64,000 nucleotides of DNA from Xiamenia xianingshaonis (GTDB lineage Bacteria; Actinomycetota; Coriobacteriia; Coriobacteriales; Eggerthellaceae): the NCBI RefSeq assembly GCF_017945865.1, contig NZ_CP072829.1:1488001-1552000 (forward strand), in the 5' to 3' direction. The stretch's first letter is position 1. Every line of letters starts with the position of its first letter. The notes under the pieces were generated by a model. That model did no database searches and was not told the origin of the DNA. It saw only the letters and a program-made list of their open reading frames with translations. The position numbers were made by a program, and so were the translations under genes. Below, one piece after another: positions 24,863 through 32,481 of the stretch.

Positions 24863-25057
24863 TTGCCTCACCCGGGACGACGCAACGCCAATCCCGACCG
24901 CCAGCCCCCGGCATGCAAGGCGGCGGGAGCTCTCCTGTAAGGGGCGTACCGGGTAAACGCCTCGTACCTTTGGGCAAAGCAGCACTCCCCCGCTTTCAAG
25001 GCAGCGGCCTCACCAAAGGCAAGACCGCCCCTAATACAAGATTTTTATTATTCTTAG
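24863..25057. other. Unassigned GC-rich intergenic segment upstream of the mop promoter
   Basis: About 195 bases with potential pairing, for example ACCCGG at 24870-24875 with CCGGGT at 24949-24954. No gene, tRNA or known riboswitch consensus (including molybdenum cofactor or cobalamin types) could be matched by eye. The mop promoter lies downstream of it, so it is not in that leader unless a more distal promoter exists. Confidence 0.4.
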
Positions 25058-25085
25058 TTGCATATAATTTCTGTTTGAGTATAAT
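25058..25085 (+). promoter_or_regulatory. Promoter of the Mop-domain gene
   Basis: TTGCAT at 25058-25063, a 16-base spacer and a perfect TATAAT at 25080-25085 stand out in an AT-rich island. Another TATAAT at 25063-25068 overlaps the -35 box. The start codon is about 25 bases beyond the expected transcript start. Confidence 0.65.
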
Positions 25086-25117
25086 AAAGCGCAAGGCAGT
25101 TCGACGAAAGGAGCTCA

Positions 25118-25546
25118 GTGAAGATTTCGGCACGTAACTTCATCAAAGGCACGGTCGCCTCGGTGACAAAAGGAGCCGTCAACGGCATTGTCGCCATCAA
25201 ATGCGGCGACAAAACCATCAAGGCGGACATAACCAACGAGGCCATCGACAGTCTCGGCCTCGAAGAGGGCAAAGAAGCGTACGCAGTCATCAAGGCTTCG
25301 AACGTCATGATTGCGACGGGCGGTGAGGCCATCACCAACATTTCCGCTCGCAACCAGCTTCAGGGAACCATTGCCGCCATTGTCGAAGGCGCCGTCAATG
25401 GCCATGTGACCCTCGACCTGGGATGCGCCGAAGCATCGATCAAGGCATCGATCACGAACGAGGCCATCAAGGACCTCGGCCTGAAAGTAGGTGATACCGC
25501 AACAGCAATCATCAAGTCAACGGATGTCATGGTGGCAATCGATTAA
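25118..25546 (+). CDS. Tandem Mop/TOBE-domain molybdate-binding protein
   Basis: 142 residues from GTG 25118 with AAAGGAG upstream. It consists of two about 70-residue Mop (TOBE) repeats: ISARNFIKGTVASVTKGAVN...NVMIATG, and ISARNQLQGTIAAIVEGAVN...DVMVAID. This di-Mop design is that of molbindins and the ModE C-terminal domain, which bind molybdate or tungstate oxyanions in an oligomer. There is no helix-turn-helix, so it is a storage or buffering protein rather than a regulator. It stands alone with its own promoter and terminator, away from any mod transporter in this window. Confidence 0.9.
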   Translation: MKISARNFIKGTVASVTKGAVNGIVAIKCGDKTIKADITNEAIDSLGLEEGKEAYAVIKASNVMIATGGEAITNISARNQLQGTIAAIVEGAVNGHVTLDLGCAEASIKASITNEAIKDLGLKVGDTATAIIKSTDVMVAID

Positions 25547-25585
25547 CCTGTAACCTCCTCTTTTTCCACTCTCCTCTCCTTTCCT

Positions 25586-25627
25586 AAGCGAGCAGCTACC
25601 CCTTCTGGCTGCTCGCTTTCTTTTTCC
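25586..25627 (+). terminator. Rho-independent terminator of the Mop gene
   Basis: A perfect 11-bp stem AAGCGAGCAGC/GCTGCTCGCTT (25586-25596 and 25608-25618) with an 11-base loop is followed by a T-rich run, TCTTTTTCC. Confidence 0.9.
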
Positions 25628-25855
25628 GCGCACAATGAGTTGAAACGTCCTACGATTGTATCCGCTGCTCGAGATCGCTCCACCCTTCGGCAGGTGGTTC
25701 CGCCGCGGCGGCGGAGCTTTGGTCCCAGCCAAAGGAGCGCCGAGACCTTGGCTCGGCGCAACGACGCATCAAAGCGGAGCCACGGCGGCGGAAGCCGCCG
25801 TCCGACGACTGGCAACCCCGCCGCAAACGACCAACAGCCTCCCTTCCCCTAGGCA
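25628..25855. other. Hairpin-rich convergent intergenic region
   Basis: Between the mop and rplA terminators lie several strong hairpins: GCGCCGAG/CTCGGCGC (near 25737-25760), ACGGCGGC/GCCGCCGT around a GGAA loop (near 25784-25803), and a GCCGCGGCGGCGG block. No protein or known RNA family is recognised. It could be inert spacer or an undescribed RNA. Confidence 0.35.
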
Positions 25856-25884
25856 CAAAAAGAAGCCCTCCGAAGAGGGCTTCT
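25856..25884 (-). terminator. Rho-independent terminator after rplA
   Basis: On the minus strand AGAAGCCCTC, a TTCG loop and GAGGGCTTCT make a perfect 10-bp stem, followed by TTTTTG. It ends the secE-nusG-rplK-rplA transcript about 30 bases after the rplA stop. Confidence 0.9.
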
Positions 25885-25913
25885 CCCTTGAAAACCAGTT
25901 TTATCGAAACGCG

Positions 25914-26627
25914 TTATTCAGCGTTCTCGGCATAGTTGCGGGTCACGGCGGAATCGACCGGGACGCCGGGGGTCATCGTGCCGGACACCGTGATGGACTT
26001 CACGTACTTGCCCTTGGCCGCAGACGGCTTCATGCGCAGGATCTCGTCGTACACGGCGCCGTAGTTCTCGGCCAGCTTCTCGGCGTCGAAGGACACCTTG
26101 CCGATGAGGACGTGCGCGATGCCGTAACGGTCGGCGCGGTATTCCACGCGGCCGCCCTTGAGTTCCTTGATGGCCTTGGCCACGTCGTTGGTCACCGTGC
26201 CGAGCTTCGGGTTCGGCATGAGACCGCGGGGGCCGAGGATCTTGCCCAGACGGCCGACCTTGCCCATCTGGTCCGGCGTGGCGACGGCAGCGTCGAAGTT
26301 GAATTCGCCGGCCTGCACCTGAGCCATAAGCTCCTCGGTGCCGACGATGTCGGCGCCAGCCTCTTCGGCGACGCGAGCGGCTTCGCCTTCGGCGAACACG
26401 GCCACGCGCACTTCCTTGCCCGAGCCGTTCGGCAGGCTGACGGTGCCGCGCAGCTGCTGGTCAGCCTGGCGGGTGTCAATGCCCAGACGGAAGTCGGCGG
26501 TGACGGTCTCGTCGAAGTTGGCCGTGGAGACTTCCTTCAGCTTCGCGAAAGCCGCGAGCGGGGCGTACGTCTCTTCGCCGATGAGCTCGAGGGCTGCCTG
26601 GTACTTCTTGGAGCGCTTTTGGGACAT
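25914..26627 (-). CDS. rplA: 50S ribosomal protein L1
   Basis: 237 residues, standard length. It binds 23S rRNA at the L1 stalk and often represses its own mRNA. Diagnostic stretches are [12 protein letters not shown] at the N-terminus, [38 protein letters not shown] and the C-terminal [20 protein letters not shown]. It follows rplK by 108 bases in the same direction. The usual rplJ-rplL-rpoBC genes do not follow; transcription ends at a strong terminator. Confidence 0.97.
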   Translation of the reverse strand: MSQKRSKKYQAALELIGEETYAPLAAFAKLKEVSTANFDETVTADFRLGIDTRQADQQLRGTVSLPNGSGKEVRVAVFAEGEAARVAEEAGADIVGTEELMAQVQAGEFNFDAAVATPDQMGKVGRLGKILGPRGLMPNPKLGTVTNDVAKAIKELKGGRVEYRADRYGIAHVLIGKVSFDAEKLAENYGAVYDEILRMKPSAAKGKYVKSITVSGTMTPGVPVDSAVTRNYAENAE

Positions 26628-26735
26628 GATGCTTTCCTTTCGTGGTAGCTATCGGGCTTTCGCCCTTCCACTGATCTATTGCCGGCGCGCCGCCCGTTCA
26701 GCGGACGCGCTCATGCACAACGTACGGCTGCAGGC

Positions 26736-27224
26736 TTATTTGCCCTGCAGCATGGCCGCGACCTTCTTCGACGGCACGTACTTCTTCTTCATCTCGCGGC
26801 CTTCGATGCGCACGCCCATGGAGCGCGCGGTGCCGGCGATGATTTCCATGGCGGCCTCGATGGTGTTCGCGTTCAGGTCGGGCAGCTTGATCTCGGCGAT
26901 CTCGCGCAGCTGGTCTTCGGTCAGCGTGCCGACCGCCTGCAGCTGCGGGATGCCCGAGCCGGACTGGATGCCGAGTTTTTCCTTGATGAGGATGGCCGCC
27001 GGCGGGGTCTTGCACACGAACGTGAAGGACTTGTCCTCGTAGACGGTGATCTCAACAGGAATGATGGTGCCGCTCTGGTCCTGCGTCTGGGCGTTGAACG
27101 CCTGGCAGAACTGCATGATGTTGACGCCCTGGGCGCCGAGCGCCGGGCCGACCGGCGGGGCCGGGTTTGCCGCGCCCGCAGGAATCTGAAGCTTGATGAA
27201 ACCCGTAGCCTTCTTTTCAGCCAT
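26736..27224 (-). CDS. rplK: 50S ribosomal protein L11, C-terminally extended
   Basis: 162 residues. It binds the GTPase-associated region of 23S rRNA. The N-terminal domain [29 protein letters not shown] is cut here only for length: key parts are [20 protein letters not shown] and [11 protein letters not shown], and the C-terminal RNA-binding domain ends near [14 protein letters not shown]11 normally stops about there (around 142 residues). This copy adds about 20 Lys-rich residues ([20 protein letters not shown]). It lies 113 bases after nusG in the conserved secE-nusG-rplK-rplA order. Confidence 0.96.
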   Translation of the reverse strand: MAEKKATGFIKLQIPAGAANPAPPVGPALGAQGVNIMQFCQAFNAQTQDQSGTIIPVEITVYEDKSFTFVCKTPPAAILIKEKLGIQSGSGIPQLQAVGTLTEDQLREIAEIKLPDLNANTIEAAMEIIAGTARSMGVRIEGREMKKKYVPSKKVAAMLQGK

Positions 27225-27337
27225 GGTGTCGCGTTCCTTTCAAAGTTCTACAAACTCGTACTTGTTCTATGCCGAGCGCGTTCGCGAGAAGCCCCTTGTC
27301 CACTGGGCACGAACCGCCTGGAAGCGTTGTTGGTGCG

Positions 27338-27868
27338 CTAGATGCGCGAAACCTGGTCGAACGACAGCTCGACAGGCGTTTCGCGGCCGAAGATAGAAAC
27401 CATAACCTTGACCTTGCCCGCATCGGGCGAGACCTCGGCCACAATGCCGTCGAATTCGGCCAGCGGACCGGACGTCACCTTGACGGTCTGGCCGACTTCG
27501 AGGCTTGTCGACGTCTTCTTCGGCGCCTCGTGGTTCGACCGCTTCATGATCTTGTTGTACTCGTCACGCGTGAGCGGGGCCGGCTTTCCGTCCGAACCCA
27601 CGAAACCCGTGACGCCGGGCGTGTTGCGCACTGCCGCCCAGCTGCGGTCGTCCAGTTCCATGCGCACGAGCACATAGCCCGGGAAGACCTTCTTCTCGCT
27701 TTCGACGCGGCGACCGCCGTCTTTGATTTCGGTCACCATCTCAGTCGGAATTTGGATGGAGAAGACGTTGTTCTCAAGCCCCATCGTTTCGATGCGCGTC
27801 TCAAGGTTCGTCTTCACCTTGTTCTCATAGCCGGAGTAGGTGTGCAGCACGTACCACTTTTTTGCCAC
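27338..27868 (-). CDS. nusG: Transcription termination/antitermination factor NusG
   Basis: 176 residues. The NGN domain begins AKKWYVLHTYSGYENKVKTN and contains FPGYVLVRMELDD and VRNTPGVTGFVG. The KOW domain near the C-terminus is VKVTSGPLAEFDGIVAEVSP. NusG binds RNA polymerase and links it to Rho or the ribosome. It starts 10 bases after secE, the usual pairing. Confidence 0.97.
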   Translation of the reverse strand: MAKKWYVLHTYSGYENKVKTNLETRIETMGLENNVFSIQIPTEMVTEIKDGGRRVESEKKVFPGYVLVRMELDDRSWAAVRNTPGVTGFVGSDGKPAPLTRDEYNKIMKRSNHEAPKKTSTSLEVGQTVKVTSGPLAEFDGIVAEVSPDAGKVKVMVSIFGRETPVELSFDQVSRI

Positions 27869-27878
27869 GGTCGCCCTC

Positions 27879-28331
27879 CTACACCAAGCTCGATAGGCCG
27901 GAAATGCCGACGAGGATCTGCGTCACGATGCCATCGAGAATGGTCACGTAGACGCCGAAGAACAGCAGCGCCACGACCACGACGACGCTCCAACGAAGCA
28001 CGTCTTGCTTCGTCGGCCACGTCACGCGCTTCAGCTCGCCCTTCACGTCCTTCAAAAAGCCGGTGAAGCGCTTGACAATGCCGGGATTGGCGTTCTTGTC
28101 CGCCGCCTTCTTCGCGGGCTTGGCCGCCTCCTGCTTGGCAGGGGCCGCATCCGCGTCGTCGGACGACTTCTTGAACAGCGACTTTTTCTTCTCTTCCGGC
28201 TTGGCAGGCGTCTCTTCGGCGGCCGTGGTCACGCCAGCGGCTTCAAGCTCTTTGAGCTCTTTCGCCTTTTCCTTGCGGGCTTGGCGGGCGGCAGAAGCCT
28301 TGGCACGCTGGGTTTTCGATTTCTTCGCCAT
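27879..28331 (-). CDS. secE: Preprotein translocase subunit SecE with long N-terminal extension
   Basis: 150 residues from ATG 28331 with GAGGA 5 bases upstream. The SecE core is the C-terminal third: FLKDVKGELKRVTWPTKQDV and a single membrane helix (VVVVALLFFGVYVTILDGIV). The first 85 residues are a Lys/Ala/Glu-rich, probably disordered extension, as in other Actinobacteria. It stabilises SecY in the translocon. The gene is preceded by tRNA-Trp and rpmG. Confidence 0.94.
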   Translation of the reverse strand: MAKKSKTQRAKASAARQARKEKAKELKELEAAGVTTAAEETPAKPEEKKKSLFKKSSDDADAAPAKQEAAKPAKKAADKNANPGIVKRFTGFLKDVKGELKRVTWPTKQDVLRWSVVVVVALLFFGVYVTILDGIVTQILVGISGLSSLV

Positions 28332-28434
28332 CGCATTCCTCACGATTGTACACACGTCTATACAGTAAACAAGCAGCCTGATCTCAAGCTGCTGGAACTT
28401 AGCAACCTGAAGCAAGCTGCTCATTGCTTCGAGC

Positions 28435-28510
28435 TGGCAGGCCAGGAAGGACTCGAACCCTCAACTTTCGGTTTTGGAGACCGACGCTCTACCAATTGAA
28501 CTACTGGCCT
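28435..28510 (-). tRNA. tRNA-Trp (CCA)
   Basis: Acceptor AGGCCAG/CTGGCCT pairs fully. The anticodon loop CTCCAAA gives CCA, the T arm contains GGTTCGAGTCC, the discriminator is G, and the 3' CCA is encoded. It lies between rpmG and secE in the same transcript direction, a common actinobacterial arrangement. Confidence 0.95.
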
Positions 28511-28532
28511 ATGCTCGTACAACCTCTGACGC

Positions 28533-28682
28533 TTAACGGGTCTCGCGATGTACCGTGTGGCTGCGGCACCACTTGCAGTACTTCTTCAACTCCATACGGT
28601 CAGGATGGGTCTGCTTGTTCTTCTTAGTCGTATAATTACGACGCTTACACTCAGTGCATGCCAGAGTGACTAACGTACGCAT
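28533..28682 (-). CDS. rpmG: 50S ribosomal protein L33
   Basis: 49 residues from ATG 28682 with AAGGAG upstream. The sequence [20 protein letters not shown] then [13 protein letters not shown] shows two CxxC pairs (CTEC and CKWC), so this is the zinc-binding form of L33. It is too short to stand out by length but is unambiguous by sequence and by its place before tRNA-Trp, secE and nusG. Confidence 0.95.
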   Translation of the reverse strand: MRTLVTLACTECKRRNYTTKKNKQTHPDRMELKKYCKWCRSHTVHRETR

Positions 28683-28744
28683 GGATGCTCCTTATAAATC
28701 TCTCGCTTGGTGCGGCGCTTGATTGACATACACATGAATTCAGA

Positions 28745-28780
28745 AAGAAGGCGGGCCCGGCAAGCCAAGCCCGCCCGTTT
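28745..28780 (-). terminator. Terminator after tuf
   Basis: GGCGGGC at 28750-28756 pairs with GCCCGCC at 28769-28775. Read on the minus strand the stem is followed by TTCTTTCTG, about 50 bases beyond the tuf stop. It separates tuf from rpmG-secE, which may depend on partial read-through. Confidence 0.7.
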
Positions 28781-28795
28781 TCTCAGCAGAGAATA

Positions 28796-29998
28796 CTACT
28801 TGAAGATCTTGGTCACGCGGCCAGAGCCAACGGTGCGGCCACCCTCGCGGATAGCGAACTTGAGGCCCTCTTCCATGGCGATCGGGTGAATGAGCTCGCC
28901 CTTGATGGTGACGTTGTCACCAGGCATAACCATTTCGGTGCCCTCGGGGAGATGCGCAACGCCCGTAACGTCGGTGGTGCGGAAGTAGAACTGCGGACGA
29001 TAGCCATCGAAGAACGGCGTGTGACGGCCACCTTCTTCCTTGGTCAGGATGTAGACCTGGCCTTCGAACTCGGTGTGCGGGGTCACGCTGCCGGGCTTGC
29101 AGAGAACCTGGCCACGAACGATTTCCTCGCGCTTGATGCCGCGGAGCAGGCAGCCGATGTTGTCGCCGGCCTGAGCCTCGTCAAGCAGCTTGCGGAACAT
29201 CTCGATGCCGGTGCAGACCGTGTTCTGGGTCTCGCGGATGCCGACGATCTCCAGCGGGTCGTTGATGTGCAGAACGCCGCGCTCCACACGACCGGTGGCA
29301 ACGGTGCCGCGGCCGGTGATGGTCATGGTGTCCTCGACAGCCATCAGGAACGGCTTGTCGACGTCGCGCTCCGGCGTGGGGATGTAGGAATCGACCGCGT
29401 CCATGAGCTCCCAGATCTTTTCCTGCCACTCCTTGTCGCCTTCCAGCGCCTTCAGAGCAGAACCGCGGATGATCGGGGTGTCGTCGCCCGGGAATTCGTA
29501 GCTGTCAAGCAGCTCGCGAACTTCCATCTCGACGAGCTCGATGAGCTCTTCGTCGTCGACCATGTCGCACTTGTTGAGGAAGACGACGATGTAGGGAACG
29601 CCAACCTGACGGGCGAGCAGGATGTGCTCGCGAGTCTGGGCCATGGGGCCGTCGGTGGCGGCGATAACCAGGATGGCACCGTCCATCTGAGCAGCACCCG
29701 TGATCATGTTCTTGACGTAGTCGGCATGGCCGGGGCAGTCAACATGAGCATAGTGGCGAGTGTCGGTCTGATACTCGATGTGAGCGATGGAGATGGTGAT
29801 GCCGCGCTCGCGCTCTTCAGGAGCCTTGTCGATCTGGTCAAAGGCAGTGAAGTCAGCGGTGGCAGTACCATGCGAACCGTCGTTCTCGGACAGAGTCTTG
29901 GAAATAGCAGCGGTCAACGTGGTCTTGCCGTGGTCAACGTGGCCAATCGTGCCAATGTTAACATGCGGCTTCGAACGCTCGAACTTCTCCTTAGCCAT
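28796..29998 (-). CDS. tuf: Elongation factor Tu
   Basis: 400 residues, full length. It delivers aminoacyl-tRNA to the ribosome as the GTP form. The G1 loop is [10 protein letters not shown]3 is [14 protein letters not shown]4 is NKCD and G5 is SALKALEG; the switch I region and [18 protein letters not shown] are normal. The C-terminal domain ends [19 protein letters not shown] precedes the ATG. It is not in a str operon here but downstream of three tRNA genes and a strong promoter. Confidence 0.98.
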   Translation of the reverse strand: MAKEKFERSKPHVNIGTIGHVDHGKTTLTAAISKTLSENDGSHGTATADFTAFDQIDKAPEERERGITISIAHIEYQTDTRHYAHVDCPGHADYVKNMITGAAQMDGAILVIAATDGPMAQTREHILLARQVGVPYIVVFLNKCDMVDDEELIELVEMEVRELLDSYEFPGDDTPIIRGSALKALEGDKEWQEKIWELMDAVDSYIPTPERDVDKPFLMAVEDTMTITGRGTVATGRVERGVLHINDPLEIVGIRETQNTVCTGIEMFRKLLDEAQAGDNIGCLLRGIKREEIVRGQVLCKPGSVTPHTEFEGQVYILTKEEGGRHTPFFDGYRPQFYFRTTDVTGVAHLPEGTEMVMPGDNVTIKGELIHPIAMEEGLKFAIREGGRTVGSGRVTKIFK

Positions 29999-30082
29999 GT
30001 AATTCCTCCTTTAGGAAAAACGCTTGCGCGAATTGGAACCCATAATAATAAGCGTCCGGCATGCGGACGCAACACTATTCAA

Positions 30083-30159
30083 TGGTAGCGGTGACTGGAT
30101 TTGAACCAGTGACGCCACGGGTATGAACCGTGTGCTCTAACCAACTGAGCTACACCGCC
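30083..30159 (-). tRNA. tRNA-Met (CAU), elongator type
   Basis: The cloverleaf has acceptor GGCGGTG/CACCGCT (first pair G-U), D arm GCTCAGTTGGTTAGAGC, anticodon stem CACGG/CCGTG with loop TTCATAC giving CAU, and encoded CCA. The normal first pair and lack of the initiator GGG/CCC anticodon-stem run point to the elongator form. Confidence 0.92.
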
Positions 30160-30257
30160 ATGTACTCTTTGAACTGCCCAGATGCCCAACGCGCTTCAGA
30201 GGCTTGAAACTCCAAGGACTGAAGGCTTGCAGCACCTGGCAAGAGCCTGTTGACAAA

Positions 30258-30333
30258 TGGAGCCTGCGACCGGACTTGAACCGGTGACCTCTTCGTTACC
30301 AACGAAGTGCTCTACCGACTGAGCTACACAGGC
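30258..30333 (-). tRNA. tRNA-Thr (GGU)
   Basis: Acceptor GCCTGTG pairs with CGCAGGC (one non-standard pair), the anticodon stem CTTCG/CGAAG encloses TTGGTAA giving GGU, the T arm has GGTTCAAGTCC, and CCA is encoded. It is the second threonine tRNA in the window. Confidence 0.94.
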
Positions 30334-30339
30334 GAAAGA

Positions 30340-30424
30340 TGGTGGGCGCGCTAGGATTCGAACCTAGGTAGGCATAGCCAACGGGTTTACAGCCCGTCCC
30401 CTTTAGCCACTCGGGCACACGCCC
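30340..30424 (-). tRNA. tRNA-Tyr (GUA)
   Basis: This is a class II tRNA of 85 bases with a long variable arm. Acceptor is GGGCGTG/CGCGCCC region, anticodon stem ACGGG/CCCGT with loop CTGTAAA giving GUA, T arm GGTTCGAATCC, and encoded CCA. It is the first gene after the promoter at 30501-30529. Confidence 0.94.
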
Positions 30425-30500
30425 ATAATTCGCTGCTTTCATTCATGTGCAATTTTCAAGCTGCGGCTCGTTCTTCGATGCCTCCAAACGAGCGAAATGA

Positions 30501-30529
30501 ATAATACGTCAGGGAATCGGTCGTGTCAA
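30501..30529 (-). promoter_or_regulatory. Strong promoter of the tRNA-tuf operon
   Basis: On the minus strand a perfect TTGACA, a 17-base spacer and TATTAT face tRNA-Tyr. This is the best promoter match in the window, as expected for tRNA and tuf expression. Confidence 0.85.
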
Positions 30530-30726
30530 CCTTTACCACGCCCTCGGGCGTCTCTCCACGAATCCTCTAAAACTTGCGCGGAATAGCGAGTGCCGCCAAG
30601 GGCTGAAAACCAGTATAACACGAGGTCATACGCTCATTCGTTGCAGCAACGGACCCGTCGGCGAACGCACGGACGCCACAGGGCTCCCCCGCCTCGCCCG
30701 TGCGATGCCGCACACGCGATCTGCAT
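30530..30726. other. Intergenic spacer between the tRNA-tuf promoter and the NlpC/P60 terminator
   Basis: About 200 bases of mixed composition with no recognisable gene, repeat or RNA structure. Short open frames here lack ribosome sites. Confidence 0.5.
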
Positions 30727-30757
30727 GAAAAAAGGCCGAAGCTGAAAGCCTCGGCCT
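30727..30757 (-). terminator. Terminator after the NlpC/P60 gene
   Basis: AGGCCGA (30733-30739) pairs with TCGGCCT (30751-30757). On the minus strand the stem is followed by TTTTTTC. Confidence 0.85.
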
Positions 30758-30778
30758 GTTTTCGTCGGTTTCGCGCCC

Positions 30779-32032
30779 TTAGAACTGCAGCGCGTTCGTA
30801 AACTGGCTCCACGAAAGCGGGTCGGTGTCGCGCACGTAGGCGCCGAACGTGGGGGCATGCACGTAGTGCTCGCCGCCGTAGCTGCACGCGATGCCGACGT
30901 GGCCGTAGCGCCACAGCACGTCGCCCGGACGCGCCTCGGAGACGGACACGACGTTGCGCGCGCTGGAATACTGCGCCTCGCTCTGGTGCGGCAGGTTCAT
31001 GCCGATCTGGCGATAGGCCCACGTGACCAAGCCCGAGCAGTCGAACGCGTCGGGGCCTTCGGCGCCCCACACGTACGGACAGCCGATGCGGCCCATGGCA
31101 AAGCCCACGACCGCGCTGTTGTCGCCGGCGACGACCGGCGCCTGCTCGACCGGGTAGACGACCGGAGCGTCGGCGCCGGTCTGCGCCCCGCCGCTCGCAT
31201 CGGTCGAGTCGCCCTCGACGGGGACCTCCACCTCTTCATAGGTGACCGTGCCGTCTTCCTGCACGACTTCCTGCGTAACGGTTTCCGTGGCGGTTTCCTG
31301 CAGGGGCGCCTGAGCTGCGGCTGCTGCCGCGGCGGCCTGTTCGGCCTGGCGACGCGCCTCGGCTTCGGCGGCCGCTTGGGCTGCGGCTGCCGCTGCTGCG
31401 GCGGCCTGCTCTTCTTCGAGCAGGCGCTGCGCCTCGGCGTCAAGCTGCGACACGAGCACCGTCGCGTTGTCGATCTTGGCCTGCACGTCCTCTTGGATGG
31501 CCTGCGCTTCGGCGGCACGGTCGGCGGCGATCTGCTCTTGGTTCGCGTATTCGGCCTTGGCGGCCTCGAGCTCTTCGCGCGCGGTCTTCGTCTGGTCGAC
31601 CATTTCGGCGTCGCTGTCGTTCATGGAGGTCAGAAGCTTCCAGTTGGACGTGAACTCCTCGAACGTGGCGGCCCCCAGCACAAAGTCGATGAGACTGGTG
31701 GCTCCGGAACGGTACATGGAACGGGCACGGTCGCTCAGCTGCGATTGCAAAACCTCGATGCGTTGGTTCGTGTTGTCGATCTTGACCTGCTCCTGCTCCA
31801 TGGCAGCCTGGGCGGCTTCCTGTTCGTCAAGAGCGCGGTAATAGTCGTCGGCCGCGGTTTCCAGGTCGGCCTGCAGGCCGATGAGCTGGTTGCGAACTGC
31901 GTCGGCCTCTGCTTGCTTTTCTGCCGCGGTCTCTGCGAAGGCAGTGCCGGGGATCAAAAGCGATGCGGCGGTGATGCCGAAAGCCCCGCCGATGAATGCT
32001 CGCCTGCTGAGTCCGATAAGATGCTCGCTCAT
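30779..32032 (-). CDS. Secreted NlpC/P60 cell-wall hydrolase with coiled coil
   Basis: 417 residues from ATG 32032 with GGGAGGA upstream. The signal peptide LSRRAFIGGAFGITAASLL has a twin-arginine motif and ends at TAFAE, so Tat export of a folded enzyme is likely. Residues about 35-225 are a coiled coil rich in Ala/Glu/Gln, followed by an acidic linker. The C-terminal NlpC/P60 domain has the catalytic Cys in DAFDCSGLVTWAY (about residue 329) and His residues in YGHVGIACS and YVHAPTF. Such enzymes cut D-Glu-mesoDAP-type peptide bonds and help cell separation, like the actinobacterial RipA group. Confidence 0.92.
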   Translation of the reverse strand: MSEHLIGLSRRAFIGGAFGITAASLLIPGTAFAETAAEKQAEADAVRNQLIGLQADLETAADDYYRALDEQEAAQAAMEQEQVKIDNTNQRIEVLQSQLSDRARSMYRSGATSLIDFVLGAATFEEFTSNWKLLTSMNDSDAEMVDQTKTAREELEAAKAEYANQEQIAADRAAEAQAIQEDVQAKIDNATVLVSQLDAEAQRLLEEEQAAAAAAAAAQAAAEAEARRQAEQAAAAAAAAQAPLQETATETVTQEVVQEDGTVTYEEVEVPVEGDSTDASGGAQTGADAPVVYPVEQAPVVAGDNSAVVGFAMGRIGCPYVWGAEGPDAFDCSGLVTWAYRQIGMNLPHQSEAQYSSARNVVSVSEARPGDVLWRYGHVGIACSYGGEHYVHAPTFGAYVRDTDPLSWSQFTNALQF

Positions 32033-32296
32033 GAAATATCCTCCCTTGATTGAGCACGTAGTGTGAGTACGGGCAATGCGGATACCGATAATACCACGAT
32101 GCCAAGGGCCTTGAAAAACGGTTGTGAACCCCCTTTCATAAACCCAGTTCATGCGAAAATCGCCGCAGAGGGGTCTTCACAAGCCCCACAAGACGGTACC
32201 GGCGTTCGTGTTTTGCCGCATCGAGACCGTTTCGCAACCGTGCCGTTTCCGTCGCTGGGCGCATCGTTGCCGTCGCGAAGCCGCGCCGTCGCCTTG

Positions 32297-32321
32297 CGAA
32301 AACAGGCCCCGAAGGGCCTGT
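32297..32321 (-). terminator. Terminator about 160 bases after putP
   Basis: ACAGGCCC, a TTCG loop and GGGCCTGT form a perfect 8-bp stem on the minus strand, followed by TTTTCG. It is distant from the putP stop, so the message carries a long 3' untranslated end. Confidence 0.75.
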
Positions 32322-32433
32322 CGATGCATGAAATCTTGTCTTGTTCGCGGCAAGGCCGCCAGAGCAGCGCCAGAACGGCTCCAGGGCCAGCTTTGCTGCT
32401 GACGCCAGAACGGCGCCAAAGACGGGGCGATGC

Positions 32434-32466
32434 CCGGAAAGCGCCCTGAAAGCGCCCGGAAAGCAC
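32434..32466. repeat. Three tandem copies of an 11-base unit
   Basis: CCGGAAAGCGC, CCTGAAAGCGC and CCGGAAAGCAC follow one another with period 11, starting about 15 bases after the putP stop. Function unknown. Confidence 0.7.
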
Positions 32467-32481
32467 CGCCCCCGCTTGGCG

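Larger units (their letters stand above)
32033..32481. other. Intergenic region between putP and the NlpC/P60 gene
   Basis: The 449-base region holds the putP terminator (32297-32321), a tandem 11-base repeat next to the putP stop, and a minus-strand TATTAT about 60 bases before the NlpC/P60 start that may be its -10 box. The rest is GC-rich without a supportable gene. Confidence 0.5.

Noticed and set aside
24699-24977. Short open frames within and next to the inverted-repeat element
   Set aside because: The peptides from both arms are similar only because the arms are inverted repeats. There is no ribosome site and no codon bias.
24863-25057. Possible molybdenum-cofactor or cobalamin riboswitch upstream of the Mop gene
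   Set aside because: The conserved cores of these riboswitches are not visible, and the best promoter lies downstream of the segment.
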